In this document: in pieces, positions 1 to 7,989 of the stretch
Layout: every line of letters begins with the position of its first letter
Numbering within the stretch: position 1 is the stretch's first letter
Origin: Microbacteriaceae bacterium
GTDB taxonomy: Bacteria; Actinomycetota; Actinomycetes; Actinomycetales; Microbacteriaceae
Direction: 5' to 3'
NCBI GenBank assembly: GCA_026785785.1
Contig: JAJAZI010000282.1
Span: 1 to 16,259, forward strand
Length of the DNA: 16,259 bases
Notes under the pieces: generated by a model
Seen by the model: the letters and a program-made list of their open reading frames with translations, nothing else
Told to the model about the DNA's origin: nothing
Database searches by the model: none
Program-made: the position numbers and the translations under genes

Positions 1-177
1 CCACCCGTCGACCCCCCGCACGCGAGCGGCCCGTGACCGACTGCCCAGGGCCGCCCCGTATCAGCCCGAGCCCCACACCACCGCGCCGCACCCGCACAGC
101 CCGAGCCCCACAGCACAGCCCCCGCACCCGCACCAGCACCAGCACCAGCACCAGCACCAGCACCAGACTCAGAGCCA
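1..177. other. C-rich low-complexity stretch, no gene seen
   Basis: This stretch is very rich in C and poor in G and T on the plus strand. It contains a 16-bp direct repeat, CAGCCCGAGCCCCACA, at 62-77 and 97-112, followed by a CACCAG tandem array. An open frame runs through it into the gene at 309, but it would encode a Pro/Arg/Ser/Thr-rich low-complexity extension and pass through the palindrome at 178-246. I therefore read it as non-coding. With 178-308 it makes up the 308 bases before the first gene. Confidence 0.6.
131..166. repeat. Hexanucleotide microsatellite (CACCAG)x6
   Basis: Six perfect tandem copies of CACCAG are visible, followed by a degenerate ACTCAG. Arrays like this change length by slippage. 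Translated in the frame of the downstream gene it would give (Ser-Thr)n, which is more consistent with spurious coding than with a protein domain. Confidence 0.9.
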
Positions 178-246
178 GACCGCGAGAGTACGCGTTTCGG
201 CTGCTCCCCTGCCCACGGAAGCGCCGCTTCACGTACTCTCACGGTC
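178..246. repeat. Long palindromic element, copy 1 (upstream of the nuclease-like gene)
   Basis: The outer arms are GAGAGTACG (184-192) and CGTACTCTC (232-240), a perfect 9-bp match. They extend outward to GACCGC (178-183) against ACGGTC (241-246) with a single mismatch, so about 15 bp in all. Inside is a second stem, GGCTGCTCC (199-207) against GGAAGCGCC (217-225), which pairs with one bulge on each side around a 9-nt loop. The 5' part (GAGAGTACGCG, then TTCGGCT) matches copies 2-4, while the inner part differs in sequence but keeps the pairing. It lies 62 bp upstream of the ATG at 309 and has the same orientation as the other copies. Confidence 0.85.
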
Positions 247-308
247 GCAGCCTCCTGGGCTGTGGAAAGTTCGCCCGGCGGGCCCGGCCGCCGGTGCACT
301 CTCGTTCG

Positions 309-1226
309 ATGACTCCGCGGCATCCGCTCCCACCCTCCCTCCTGATCGGTCCCTTCCTGGCGCGCGACGCCACGCTCGCGCGCGGGCGTTTGCGGGGTCG
401 GGACCTCACCGCCCCGTTCGCCGGAACGCGCGACCTCGCGACGGCCGAGGCGAGCCTGCTCCGGCTGTGCCTCGCGTTCGCCCTGCGGATGCCGCCGCGG
501 TCCTTCTTCTGCGGGCCGACCGCGGCGGGCCTGCTGCGGATCCCGCTGCCGGTCGGTCACCCGTGGCTCCCCCTTCATGTCGGGGTGTGCCCGGGCGAGA
601 GACGGGTCCAGTCCGCCGGCATCCGCCCACAACACCTCACCCTCCTCGAGGGCGATCTAGCCTTCTCGGAGGGACTCGCTCTGACCTCGCCCGAGCGCAC
701 CTGGTGCGACCTGGCGGGGTCGCTCACACTGCCGCAGCTCGTCGGCGCGGGAGACTTCCTGCTGTGGCGGCGGAACCCGGTCACCTCCCTCGCGCGGCTC
801 GAGACTGCGGTGGCGCAGTTCGCCGGTCGACGGGGCGTCCGGCTGCTTCGCATCGCGCTTCCCCTCCTCTCGGTGCGGTCGGACTCGCCACCCGAGAGCG
901 AGATCCGCATCGCCATCCTTCAGGCTGGCCTGCCGGCTCCCGACGTGAATGAACCGGTCAGGGATGCCTTCGGCCAATTTGTCGCCCGACCCGACCTGTC
1001 GTGGCGAAGGTTTCGTGTTGCACTGGAATACGAGGGTGACCACCACCGCACGGACCGAATCCAGTGGACCGAAGACATCCGCCGCATCAACGCCCTGCAG
1101 CTCATCAACTGGGTCGCGATCCGAGCCCACTCGCCCGACTACCGCGACCCAGCCGACCTCCTCCGCAAGCTAGGCACGGCGTTGATGGCCGGCGGATGGG
1201 ACGGCAGGTGCGTCCGTCACTGGTGA
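309..1226 (+). CDS. DUF559/Vsr-like (PD-(D/E)XK fold) protein, AbiEi-antitoxin-like architecture
   Basis: This encodes 305 residues from ATG 309. The C-terminal third looks like the DUF559/very-short-patch-repair endonuclease-like fold: an acidic helix with E196/E198, then RPDLSW with D229, then a strand ALEYEGDHH with E240, E242, D244, H245 and H246, and a final helix-strand with an R/N-rich segment (EDIRRINALQLINW). These acidic residues fit a PD-(D/E)XK-type site, although the last position is not a clear lysine. The N-terminal 180 residues resemble the helical/winged part of AbiEi-like proteins common in Microbacteriaceae. The ATG is chosen because everything upstream in frame is low-complexity or palindrome. 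No good ribosome binding site precedes it. The gene is bracketed by palindrome copies 1 and 2, and its stop is 10 bases before copy 2. Substrate and activity are unknown; it could be a nuclease, a DNA-binding protein or a toxin-antitoxin component. Confidence 0.75.
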   Translation: MTPRHPLPPSLLIGPFLARDATLARGRLRGRDLTAPFAGTRDLATAEASLLRLCLAFALRMPPRSFFCGPTAAGLLRIPLPVGHPWLPLHVGVCPGERRVQSAGIRPQHLTLLEGDLAFSEGLALTSPERTWCDLAGSLTLPQLVGAGDFLLWRRNPVTSLARLETAVAQFAGRRGVRLLRIALPLLSVRSDSPPESEIRIAILQAGLPAPDVNEPVRDAFGQFVARPDLSWRRFRVALEYEGDHHRTDRIQWTEDIRRINALQLINWVAIRAHSPDYRDPADLLRKLGTALMAGGWDGRCVRHW

Positions 1227-1236
1227 AACCGGCGCT

Positions 1237-1293
1237 GAGAGTACGCGGTTCGGCTCTTCCTGCGGCCCGGGAGCAGCCAATGTGTGTACTCTC
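1237..1293. repeat. Long palindromic element, copy 2 (10 nt after the nuclease-like stop codon)
   Basis: Arms are GAGAGTAC (1237-1244) and GTACTCTC (1286-1293), with an added T-A pair at 1236/1294 and G-T and C-G pairs just inside. The nested stem is GGCTCTTCC (1252-1260) with GGGAGCAGCC (1269-1278), pairing with one bulge and one G-T. The right arm is slightly decayed compared with copies 3 and 4 (GTGTGTACTC instead of TTGCGTACTC). It could act as a transcription terminator for the gene ending at 1226, but there is no T-tract after it. Confidence 0.85.
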
Positions 1294-1330
1294 ACCGCGG
1301 GGGCCGGGGTGCCGGAGGCCCGGAGCCGGT

Positions 1331-1689
1331 GCCGGGGTGGCCAGCGGCCCGGGTTGCGCAGTGCGACCCGAGAGCCGGGCGGGCAGCGGGCCGGGATAGC
1401 CACGAGGCCTGCGGCAGCCGCGCCGAGAGTACGCGGTTCGGCTCTTCCTGCGGCCCGGGAGCAGCCATTTTGCGTACTCTCACCGCGGGGGCCGGGGTGC
1501 CGGAGGCCCGGAGCCGGTGCCGGAGGCCGGGAGCCGGTGCCTGGTACCGGCTGCCGGGGTGGCCAGCGGCCCGGGTTGCGCAGTGCGACCCGAGAGCCGG
1601 GCGGGCAGCGGGCCGGGATAGCCACGAGGCCTGCGGCAGCCGCGCCGAGAGTACGCGGTTCGGCTCTTCCTGCGGCCCGGGAGCAGCCA
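1331..1689. repeat. 222-bp tandem duplication; 137 bp identical (1331-1467 = 1553-1689)
   Basis: Bases 1331-1467 recur without a mismatch at 1553-1689. After one T/A difference the similarity continues through the right arm of the palindrome to about 1500 and 1722. Each copy carries a GC-rich block and one palindrome. Copy 2 is related to copy 3 at a different offset (188 bp), so the array seems to have grown in steps by unequal exchange or slippage. The identity suggests the last duplication is recent, or that the copies are homogenised. Confidence 0.9.
1425..1481. repeat. Long palindromic element, copy 3
   Basis: The outer arms GAGAGTACGC (1425-1434) and GCGTACTCTC (1472-1481) are a perfect 10-bp match. 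A 5-nt internal loop on each side (1435-1439, 1467-1471) leads to the nested stem GGCTCTTCC (1440-1448) and GGGAGCAGCC (1457-1466), which encloses an 8-nt GC-rich loop. The orientation is the same as in copies 1, 2 and 4. Confidence 0.9.
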
Positions 1690-1703
1690 ATTTGCGTACT
1701 CTC
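1647..1703. repeat. Long palindromic element, copy 4
   Basis: The outer arms GAGAGTACGC (1647-1656) and GCGTACTCTC (1694-1703) match perfectly. The nested stem is identical to copy 3, and only the internal loop differs (AATTT instead of ATTTT). It lies 89 bp beyond the stop codon of the minus-strand cluster at 1793, so a hairpin-terminator role for that operon is possible. There is no T-tract on either side. Confidence 0.9.
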
Positions 1704-1792
1704 ACCGCGGGAGCCGGTGTGCCGGGGCCGCGAGGGCCGGGAGCCGGGGTGCCGGGTGCCGGGGCGCCCAGCACAGCGGCGAGCGACGCGAC

Positions 1793-2104
1793 TCAGGCTC
1801 GGATGGCGGCGACCGGCGTGGCCGCGAGGCCAACGACTGCCGCGGCACCCAGCATCCGGCGGAACGGGTTCACGCCGAAGAATAGCTCGTCATACGCCCA
1901 CCACGCGAGCGAGCCGTAGGCGATCATGCCGACAACCACTGCGGCGCGCGGCGGCAGCACGAACGCGAGGATGAGGGCTCCGGTGAAGCTCAGGATCGCG
2001 AGGTTCGGCGCCTGCCCCAGGACGACGCGGCCGTCGACGCGGCTGCGGAACATCCAGTCGAACGCCCGGCGGGCGAGCGGGCGGGACCCATGGGAGGAGC
2101 TCAC
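1793..2104 (-). CDS. Small membrane protein of unknown function (103 aa)
   Basis: I chose GTG 2104 because its GTGA overlaps the deoA stop by 4 nt, the same arrangement as elsewhere in this operon. An open frame extends further upstream into deoA, but that part is Arg/His-rich shadow sequence. The protein has a short basic N-terminus (RPLARRAFDWMFRSR), a GQAPNLAI segment, then three predicted membrane spans at about 34-51, 54-71 and 84-101. Between the last two is a conserved-looking WWAYDELFFGVNPFRRMLG motif (69-86). I recall similar unnamed proteins in Microbacteriaceae but cannot name a family. Being last in the nucleoside uptake/salvage operon, it is probably co-translated with deoA. Its role is unknown. 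Confidence 0.75.
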   Translation of the reverse strand: MSSSHGSRPLARRAFDWMFRSRVDGRVVLGQAPNLAILSFTGALILAFVLPPRAAVVVGMIAYGSLAWWAYDELFFGVNPFRRMLGAAAVVGLAATPVAAIRA

Positions 2105-3402
2105 GACTCGATGCGATCCGCGATGAGCGGTCCGCCGGTGAGCACCTCGTCGCCCGCGTCGCCGATCCGCCAAGATCCCTCGAGCGACTCGAGGGCGCGA
2201 GCGAATCGCTCCGGCTCGTCGGCGCTGAGGGTGAACAGCGGCTGGCCCGCGGTGACGGTGTCGCCGGGCTTGGCGTGCAGGTCGATCCCGGATGCGTGCT
2301 GCACCGGGTCCTGCTTGCGGGCGCGACCGGCGCCGAGCCGCCAGGCGGCGATTCCGAAGGGCAGCGCCTGCTGCTCCAGTAGTACGCCGGCGCGAGGGGC
2401 GGTCACGACGTGCGTCTCCCTGGCGACGGGGAGCGCGGCATCCGGGTCGCCACCCTGGGCTGCGATCATGGCACGCCAGGTGTCCATCGCCCGGCCGTCA
2501 CGAAGCGCGCCCTCGACGTCGGCGTCGGGCTGGCCGGCAAGCGCGAGCATCTCGCGGGCGAGGGCAAGCGTGAGTTCGATCACGTCGGCCGGTCCTCCCC
2601 CGGCGAGCACCTCGACCGACTCGCGCACCTCGTTCGCGTTGCCGATCGCAAGGCCGAGCGGCACATTCATGTTGGTGAGCAGCGCCACCGTGGCGACCCC
2701 GGCATCCGTTCCCAGTCGCACCATCGTCTCGGCGAGCTCGCGGCCGCGGGCCGGGTCCTGCAGGAACGCGCCGGAGCCGAACTTCACGTCGAGCACGAGG
2801 GCGGCGGTGCCCTCGGCGATCTTCTTGCTCATGATCGACGAGGCGATCAGCGGAATCGCCTCAACGGTGCCGGTGATGTCGCGCAGGGCGTAGAGCTTCT
2901 TATCGGCGGGGGCCAGTCCCGCGCCGGCGGCGCAGATGACCGACCCGACGTTCTCGAGCTGGGCGAAAAACTCCTCGTTGGTGAGCTCGGCCCGCCAGCC
3001 CGGGATGGACTCGAGCTTGTCGAGGGTGCCGCCGGTGTGGCCGAGTCCACGGCCGGAGAGCTGCGGCACGGCGACGCCGAACGAGGCGACGAGGGGTGCG
3101 AGCGGGAGGGTGATCTTGTCGCCGACACCCCCGGTGGAGTGCTTGTCGGTCGTCGGCTTCGAGAGGGAGTCGAAGTTCATCGTCTCGCCGCTCGCGATCA
3201 TTGCGAGGGTCAGGTCGCGGATCTCGCTCCGCTCCATCCCGTTGAGGAAAATCGCCATCGTCATCGCGGCCATCTGCTCGTCGGCGATGTAGCCGCGCGT
3301 GTAGGCGTCGATCATCCAGTTGATCTGCGCGGTGCCAAGCTCGCCTCGGTCGCGCTTCGTGCGGATCAGGTCGACGACGTCGAACGGCTCAACAGTGCTC
3401 AT
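2101..3402 (-). CDS. deoA: Thymidine phosphorylase
   Basis: Reversible phosphorolysis of thymidine and deoxyuridine to free base plus 2-deoxyribose-1-phosphate, in the cytosol. At 433 residues it has the full length of the family. The phosphate-binding KHSTGGVGDK is at 87-96, the family signature SGRGLGHTGGTLDKLE at 116-131, and LRD...IASSIMSKK supplies R174, S189 and K193. These match, with an offset of 3, the known E. coli residues His85, Arg171, Ser186 and Lys190. ATG 3402 is required because the N-terminal helix (FDVVDLIRTKRDRG) starts at once. This start has no ribosome binding site of its own and sits at the end of a 14-bp triplication, so translation probably depends on reinitiation after cdd. 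The pyrimidine-nucleoside phosphorylase name (pdp) is a possible alternative, since the two enzymes share the fold and signature. Confidence 0.95.
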   Translation of the reverse strand: MSTVEPFDVVDLIRTKRDRGELGTAQINWMIDAYTRGYIADEQMAAMTMAIFLNGMERSEIRDLTLAMIASGETMNFDSLSKPTTDKHSTGGVGDKITLPLAPLVASFGVAVPQLSGRGLGHTGGTLDKLESIPGWRAELTNEEFFAQLENVGSVICAAGAGLAPADKKLYALRDITGTVEAIPLIASSIMSKKIAEGTAALVLDVKFGSGAFLQDPARGRELAETMVRLGTDAGVATVALLTNMNVPLGLAIGNANEVRESVEVLAGGGPADVIELTLALAREMLALAGQPDADVEGALRDGRAMDTWRAMIAAQGGDPDAALPVARETHVVTAPRAGVLLEQQALPFGIAAWRLGAGRARKQDPVQHASGIDLHAKPGDTVTAGQPLFTLSADEPERFARALESLEGSWRIGDAGDEVLTGGPLIADRIES

Positions 3403-3432
3403 AGGACAGTGCTCATAGAACGGTGCTCACTG
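3391..3432. repeat. 14-bp triplication across the cdd stop and deoA start
   Basis: Three abutting 14-bp units lie at 3391-3404, 3405-3418 and 3419-3432. The first two differ at one base, and the third matches the first at 11 of 14. Read on the minus strand they are CAGTGAGCACCGTT, CTATGAGCACTGTC and CTATGAGCACTGTT. Each contains a start codon (GTG or ATG) followed by codons for Ser-Thr-Val. As 14 is one short of a multiple of 3, each repeat moves the frame so that its reading stops on the start codon of the next unit. Confidence 0.95.
3399..3430 (-). other. Two 5-codon minicistrons (MSTVL, twice) linking cdd to deoA
   Basis: Minicistron 1 is GTG 3430-3428 to TGA 3415-3413 and minicistron 2 is ATG 3416-3414 to TGA 3401-3399. 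Both would read Met-Ser-Thr-Val-Leu. The cdd stop overlaps the GTG (GTGA), the first mini-stop overlaps the ATG at 3416 (ATGA), and the second overlaps the deoA ATG at 3402 (ATGA). The result is an unbroken relay of stop/start overlaps. Whether ribosomes use them is inference. They may instead be passive products of the triplication. Confidence 0.5.
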
Positions 3433-3843
3433 GCGGTACTCCTCAAGTGTGCGCGGCCCGAACGCGTCGGGAATGACTTGATCGATCGTGCGGATGCCGG
3501 AGACCGTCTCAAGAAGCATGCCCGGCGCGGAATGTTCGAACAGCAGCTGCCGGCAGCGCCCGCACGGCATGAGCGCGTTGCCTTTTCCATCGACGCAGGC
3601 GAAGGCGACGAGCCGGCCGCCGCCGGTCATCTGCAGGTTCGACACGAGCGCGCACTCGGCGCACAAGGTGAGCCCGTAGGAGGCGTTCTCGACGTTGCAT
3701 CCGGCGATCACCCGCCCATCGTCGACGATCGCGGCGACGCCGACGGGGAACTTCGAGTAGGGAACGTAGGCATGGGTCATCGCTTCGAGGGCGACGGCGC
3801 GCAGGGCGTCCCAGTCGATCGGGTCGGTCTCGACGGCAGTCAT
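3427..3843 (-). CDS. cdd: Cytidine deaminase
   Basis: Hydrolytic deamination of cytidine and deoxycytidine to uridine and deoxyuridine, feeding DeoA next to it. It has 138 residues, the size of the small homotetrameric class. Substrate-contact motif NVENASYG is at 50-57, the zinc/catalytic CAE at 61-63 (Cys61 as ligand, Glu63 as proton shuttle) and PCGRC at 93-97 (Cys94 and Cys97 as further zinc ligands). This three-cysteine pattern is typical of the tetrameric enzymes. The ATG at 3843 overlaps the upstream permease stop by 4 nt (ATGA), and the TGA at 3427 begins the minicistron relay into deoA. Confidence 0.96.
   Translation of the reverse strand: MTAVETDPIDWDALRAVALEAMTHAYVPYSKFPVGVAAIVDDGRVIAGCNVENASYGLTLCAECALVSNLQMTGGGRLVAFACVDGKGNALMPCGRCRQLLFEHSAPGMLLETVSGIRTIDQVIPDAFGPRTLEEYRQ
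3438..3444 (-). promoter_or_regulatory. Shine-Dalgarno site GAGGAGT inside the cdd 3' end
   Basis: On the minus strand GAGGAGT (3444-3438) lies inside the last codons of cdd. It is 8-9 nt before the GTG at 3430, about 22 nt before the ATG at 3416 and about 36 nt before the deoA ATG at 3402. Only the GTG is at normal distance, so this site favours entry at the first minicistron rather than directly at deoA. Confidence 0.6.
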
Positions 3844-5126
3844 GACTTGATGTACGGCTTTCCATCGGCGGCCGGTGGTCTCGACTTACCGACGAGCCCG
3901 GCCACGGCGAAGATCGTGACGACGTACGGGAGCATGAGCATGAACTCGCTCGGCACCGGCGAACCGATGATGCTCAGCACGTTCTGCAGGTTGGTCGCGA
4001 ACCCGAACAGGAGCGCCGCGAGGGTCGCCTTGATCGGATCCCAGCGGCCGAAGATCACGGCGGCGAGGGCGATGAACCCGGCGCCCGCGGTCATCTCCTT
4101 GTTGAAGGACCCGACGGCGTCGAGGGTGAGGTACGCCCCGCCGAACCCGGCGATGGCTCCCGCGAGCGAGACGTTCCAGAAGCGTGTGCTCGCGACGTTG
4201 ATTCCGACGGTGTCGGCGGCCTGCGGATGCTCGCCCACCGAGCGGACGCGGAGCCCCCAGCGTGTGCGGTAGAGGCCGAACCAGACCGCGGCGATCGCGA
4301 AGTACATGACGTAGACGATGATCGTCTGCCGGAAGAGCACCGGCCCGAGGATGGGGATCTCGGAGAGGATCGGGATGTTGATGGGGTCGAACCCGGGCGG
4401 GGAGTTCAGCAGCGCGGTGTCCTCGGTGAGCACCTGGGAGAACAGGAAGCTCGTGAGCCCCGCGACGAGCACGTTGAGGACGACGCCGACGATGACCTGG
4501 TCGACGAGGTACTTGATCGCGAACGCGGCGAGCACGAACGAGACGAGCACGCCGGCGAGCATGGCCGCGGCGAGCCCGAGGAGCGGCTGGCGGGTCACGG
4601 AGGCCACGACCGCGGCGACGAACGCGCCGGCGAGCAGCTGCCCTTCGATCGCGACGTTGACGACGCCGGCGCGCTCCGAGATGACGCCGCCGAGCGCTCC
4701 GAAGATGAGAGGGACGCTGATGCCGAGGGTGCCGATGAGCAGGCCACTGACGGGGAGACTGGCCCCCGCGGCCGCCCAGGTGAGGAAGCCGACGACGAAC
4801 AGGAACCCGAAGGCCCCGAGCGCCCAGACCGGAGTCTTGTGGGCACGGTAGGAGAGATAGGCGCTCCACGCGGTGATCGCGGCGAGGAGCAGGACGATAG
4901 CGATGCAGGTGGCCAGGGTCGGCGCGACGATGGCGGGGAGCTGGATCGCGTCGCCGCGGCGGGACAGCACGAAGGTGGATTCCCCCTCGCGACCGAACCC
5001 GATGAAGATGACGGCGCCGATGGCGACGAAGACAGCGAGCGCGATCGGGGCCTTCCAGCTGCGGATCTCGGCCTTCTCGAGCACGATGGGCGACTGCGCG
5101 TCCTGCGTGCGAGTCAGGGTCGTCAT
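3840..5126 (-). CDS. Nucleoside ABC transporter permease (BPD_transp_2), second subunit
   Basis: Membrane-spanning subunit of a BMP-type nucleoside importer. It has 428 residues from ATG 5126, whose ATGA overlaps the stop of the first permease. AAGAAGGCGG about 7 nt upstream is a fair ribosome binding site. The N-terminus is cytoplasmic and variable, then come about ten hydrophobic spans. Family-typical segments are GVVNVAIEGQLLAGA, the cytoplasmic coupling region VDQVIVGVVLNVLVAGLTSF, and VRSVGEHPQAADTVGINV. It resembles NupQ/YufQ-type permeases of guanosine and nucleoside importers. The open frame continues upstream past 5126, but only as a shadow of the preceding gene. Substrate is inferred from the cdd/deoA neighbours and the lipoproteins. 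Confidence 0.92.
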   Translation of the reverse strand: MTTLTRTQDAQSPIVLEKAEIRSWKAPIALAVFVAIGAVIFIGFGREGESTFVLSRRGDAIQLPAIVAPTLATCIAIVLLLAAITAWSAYLSYRAHKTPVWALGAFGFLFVVGFLTWAAAGASLPVSGLLIGTLGISVPLIFGALGGVISERAGVVNVAIEGQLLAGAFVAAVVASVTRQPLLGLAAAMLAGVLVSFVLAAFAIKYLVDQVIVGVVLNVLVAGLTSFLFSQVLTEDTALLNSPPGFDPINIPILSEIPILGPVLFRQTIIVYVMYFAIAAVWFGLYRTRWGLRVRSVGEHPQAADTVGINVASTRFWNVSLAGAIAGFGGAYLTLDAVGSFNKEMTAGAGFIALAAVIFGRWDPIKATLAALLFGFATNLQNVLSIIGSPVPSEFMLMLPYVVTIFAVAGLVGKSRPPAADGKPYIKS

Positions 5127-6405
5127 GTCGTTACCGCCTTCTTCTTCGATCGCGGAGCTGCGGGCTGACCGGGCGTGGGGAGCCGGAAAATCGTGCGGAC
5201 GAGCGGCGGTGCCGCGATGAAGAGCACGATGAGCGACTGCACGACGAGCACGATGTCGACCGGGATGCCCTCGGCGGCCTGCATCGAGAACCCGCCCGCC
5301 TTGAACGCCCCGAAGAGGATGCCGGCGAAGAACACTCCCCAGGGTCTGGACCGGCCGAGCAGCGCCACCGTGATCGCGTCGAAGCCGATGCCGGCGTCGA
5401 TTCCGGACCCGAAGCCCGTCGTAATTGTGCCGAGCACCTGGGACACCCCGGCGAGCCCGACGAGGCCGCCGGAGATGAGCATCGCGACGACGTAGACGTT
5501 CTTGACGTTGATGCCCGCGACCCGTGCGGCGTTGGGGTTCTCGCCGACCGCTCGGAACTGGAACCCCATGCTCGAGCGGCCGAGGAGGTACCAGACGTAG
5601 ATCGTGGCGGCGATCACGAACAGGAGGCCGGCGTGCACGTTGTACGCCGGCCCGAGGAGCGGCGGGAACACGGCGGTGTCCGCCATCGGCGGCGTCTTCG
5701 GGTTGTTGCTTCCGGGGGCCTGGAGCACGGGCGTGCGCAGGAGGAAGGACACGAGGTACAGCGCGACGAAGTTGAGCATGATCGTCACGATGACTTCGTG
5801 GGCGCCGGTTCTGGCCTTGAGCAGTCCGACGATTCCGCCCCACACGGCCCCGCCGAGAACTCCGGCGAGCACGGCAACGAACAGATGCACGCCGTAGGGC
5901 AGCTCGAGGGAGAAGCCGACCCAGCCGGCACACGCGGCGGCGATGAGCATCTGCCCGCGCCCGCCGATGTTGAACAGTCCGACGCGGAACGCGAGCGCGA
6001 CACCGAGACCGGCCGCGATGAGCGGCGTCGCGAAGGTGAGGGTCTCGGTCAGGGGACGGATGCCGGCGGCGAAGGTGTCGCGCCGGAAGTCATAGACGGA
6101 TCCCTGGAAGAGGGCCCGGTAAGCGCCGAACACGGCATCCCAGATCGCCTGGAACATGTCGGAGGGGCGGGAGAAGAAGTAGCCGGCTGCACTCTGCACG
6201 TCTTCGTTCGTGAGGGCGATGAGCACACCACCGACGGCGAGCGCGAGGACGACGGCGAGTACTGAGATCGCGGCACTTCCGCCCATCAGGTCGCGAAGGA
6301 AGGCTGACGAGCGCGGCTCATCGGGGGGCGTCTCGCCCGTCGTCGGCGCGCTGGCCTCCTCGACGGCGACGGGATCGACCCGCCCGCGGGGTGGGATCTG
6401 TTCGC

Positions 6406-6409
<4 letters not shown>
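5123..6409 (-). CDS. Nucleoside ABC transporter permease (BPD_transp_2), first subunit
   Basis: Partner permease, presumably forming a heterodimeric channel with the product of the next gene. It has 428 residues from ATG 6409, which overlaps the ATPase stop (ATGA). After a Pro/Glu-rich cytoplasmic tail of about 40 residues there is a first membrane span, then an extended external region (about 70-115), then a bundle of spans. Family-typical segments are FRVGLFNIGGRGQMLIAA, GAHEVIVTIMLNFVALYL and FRAVGENPNAARVAGINV. It resembles NupP/YufP-type permeases. A basic tail (RSKKKAVTT) follows the inside-positive rule. Confidence 0.93.
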
Positions 6410-7941
<1,532 letters not shown>

Positions 7942-7948
7942 AGGGTCC

Positions 7949-7954
7949 AATCTA
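7949..7954 (-). promoter_or_regulatory. Possible -10 box (TAGATT) for a leaderless ATPase transcript
   Basis: On the minus strand TAGATT is followed by 7 nt and then the ATG at 7941. That spacing would start the transcript at or next to the start codon. There is no ribosome binding site before this ATG, as expected for a leaderless mRNA, a common arrangement in actinobacteria. No convincing -35 box is visible. Confidence 0.45.
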
Positions 7955-7989
7955 CTGGGCAGGAAATGGCGATCCTGATGCGGTGAAAC

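Larger units (their letters stand above)
1227..1792. other. Gene-free repeat island between convergent genes
   Basis: This 566-bp gap separates the convergent ends of the DUF559-like gene (+) and the 103-residue membrane protein gene (-). It consists of three palindromic elements separated by GC-rich minisatellite built from words such as GAGCCGGTGCCGG and GCCGGGGTGCCGG (about 1300-1340, 1490-1560 and 1710-1775). Open frames cross it in several phases, but they translate the repeats as Arg/Gly/Pro/Ala-rich peptides, so I see no real gene here. Confidence 0.75.

Noticed and set aside
33..308. In-frame N-terminal extension of about 92 residues on the DUF559-like protein
   Set aside because: It is Pro/Arg/Ser/Thr low-complexity, translates the CACCAG microsatellite and passes through palindrome copy 1. 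ATG 309 gives a product with normal domain limits.
1237..1703. CRISPR array
   Set aside because: The repeats are about 57 bp with internal hairpins, only three in a row, and the spacers are related GC-rich minisatellite of unequal length. No cas gene is present.
1170..1974. Open frames on both strands across the repeat island (up to about 230 codons)
   Set aside because: They translate repeats into Arg/Gly/Pro/Ala-rich peptides, duplicate themselves with the 222-bp unit, and have no supporting start site or domain.
2410..4272. 620-codon plus-strand frame opposite deoA, cdd and a permease
   Set aside because: It is an antisense shadow produced by high GC at third positions. The minus-strand genes have clear family motifs, and this product has Arg/Gly/Asp/Glu-rich composition without domains.
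5127..5933. Upstream extension of the second permease to about 697 residues (permease fusion)
   Set aside because: The extension is an Arg-rich out-of-frame reading of the first permease. ATG 5126 has a ribosome site and the usual ATGA overlap.
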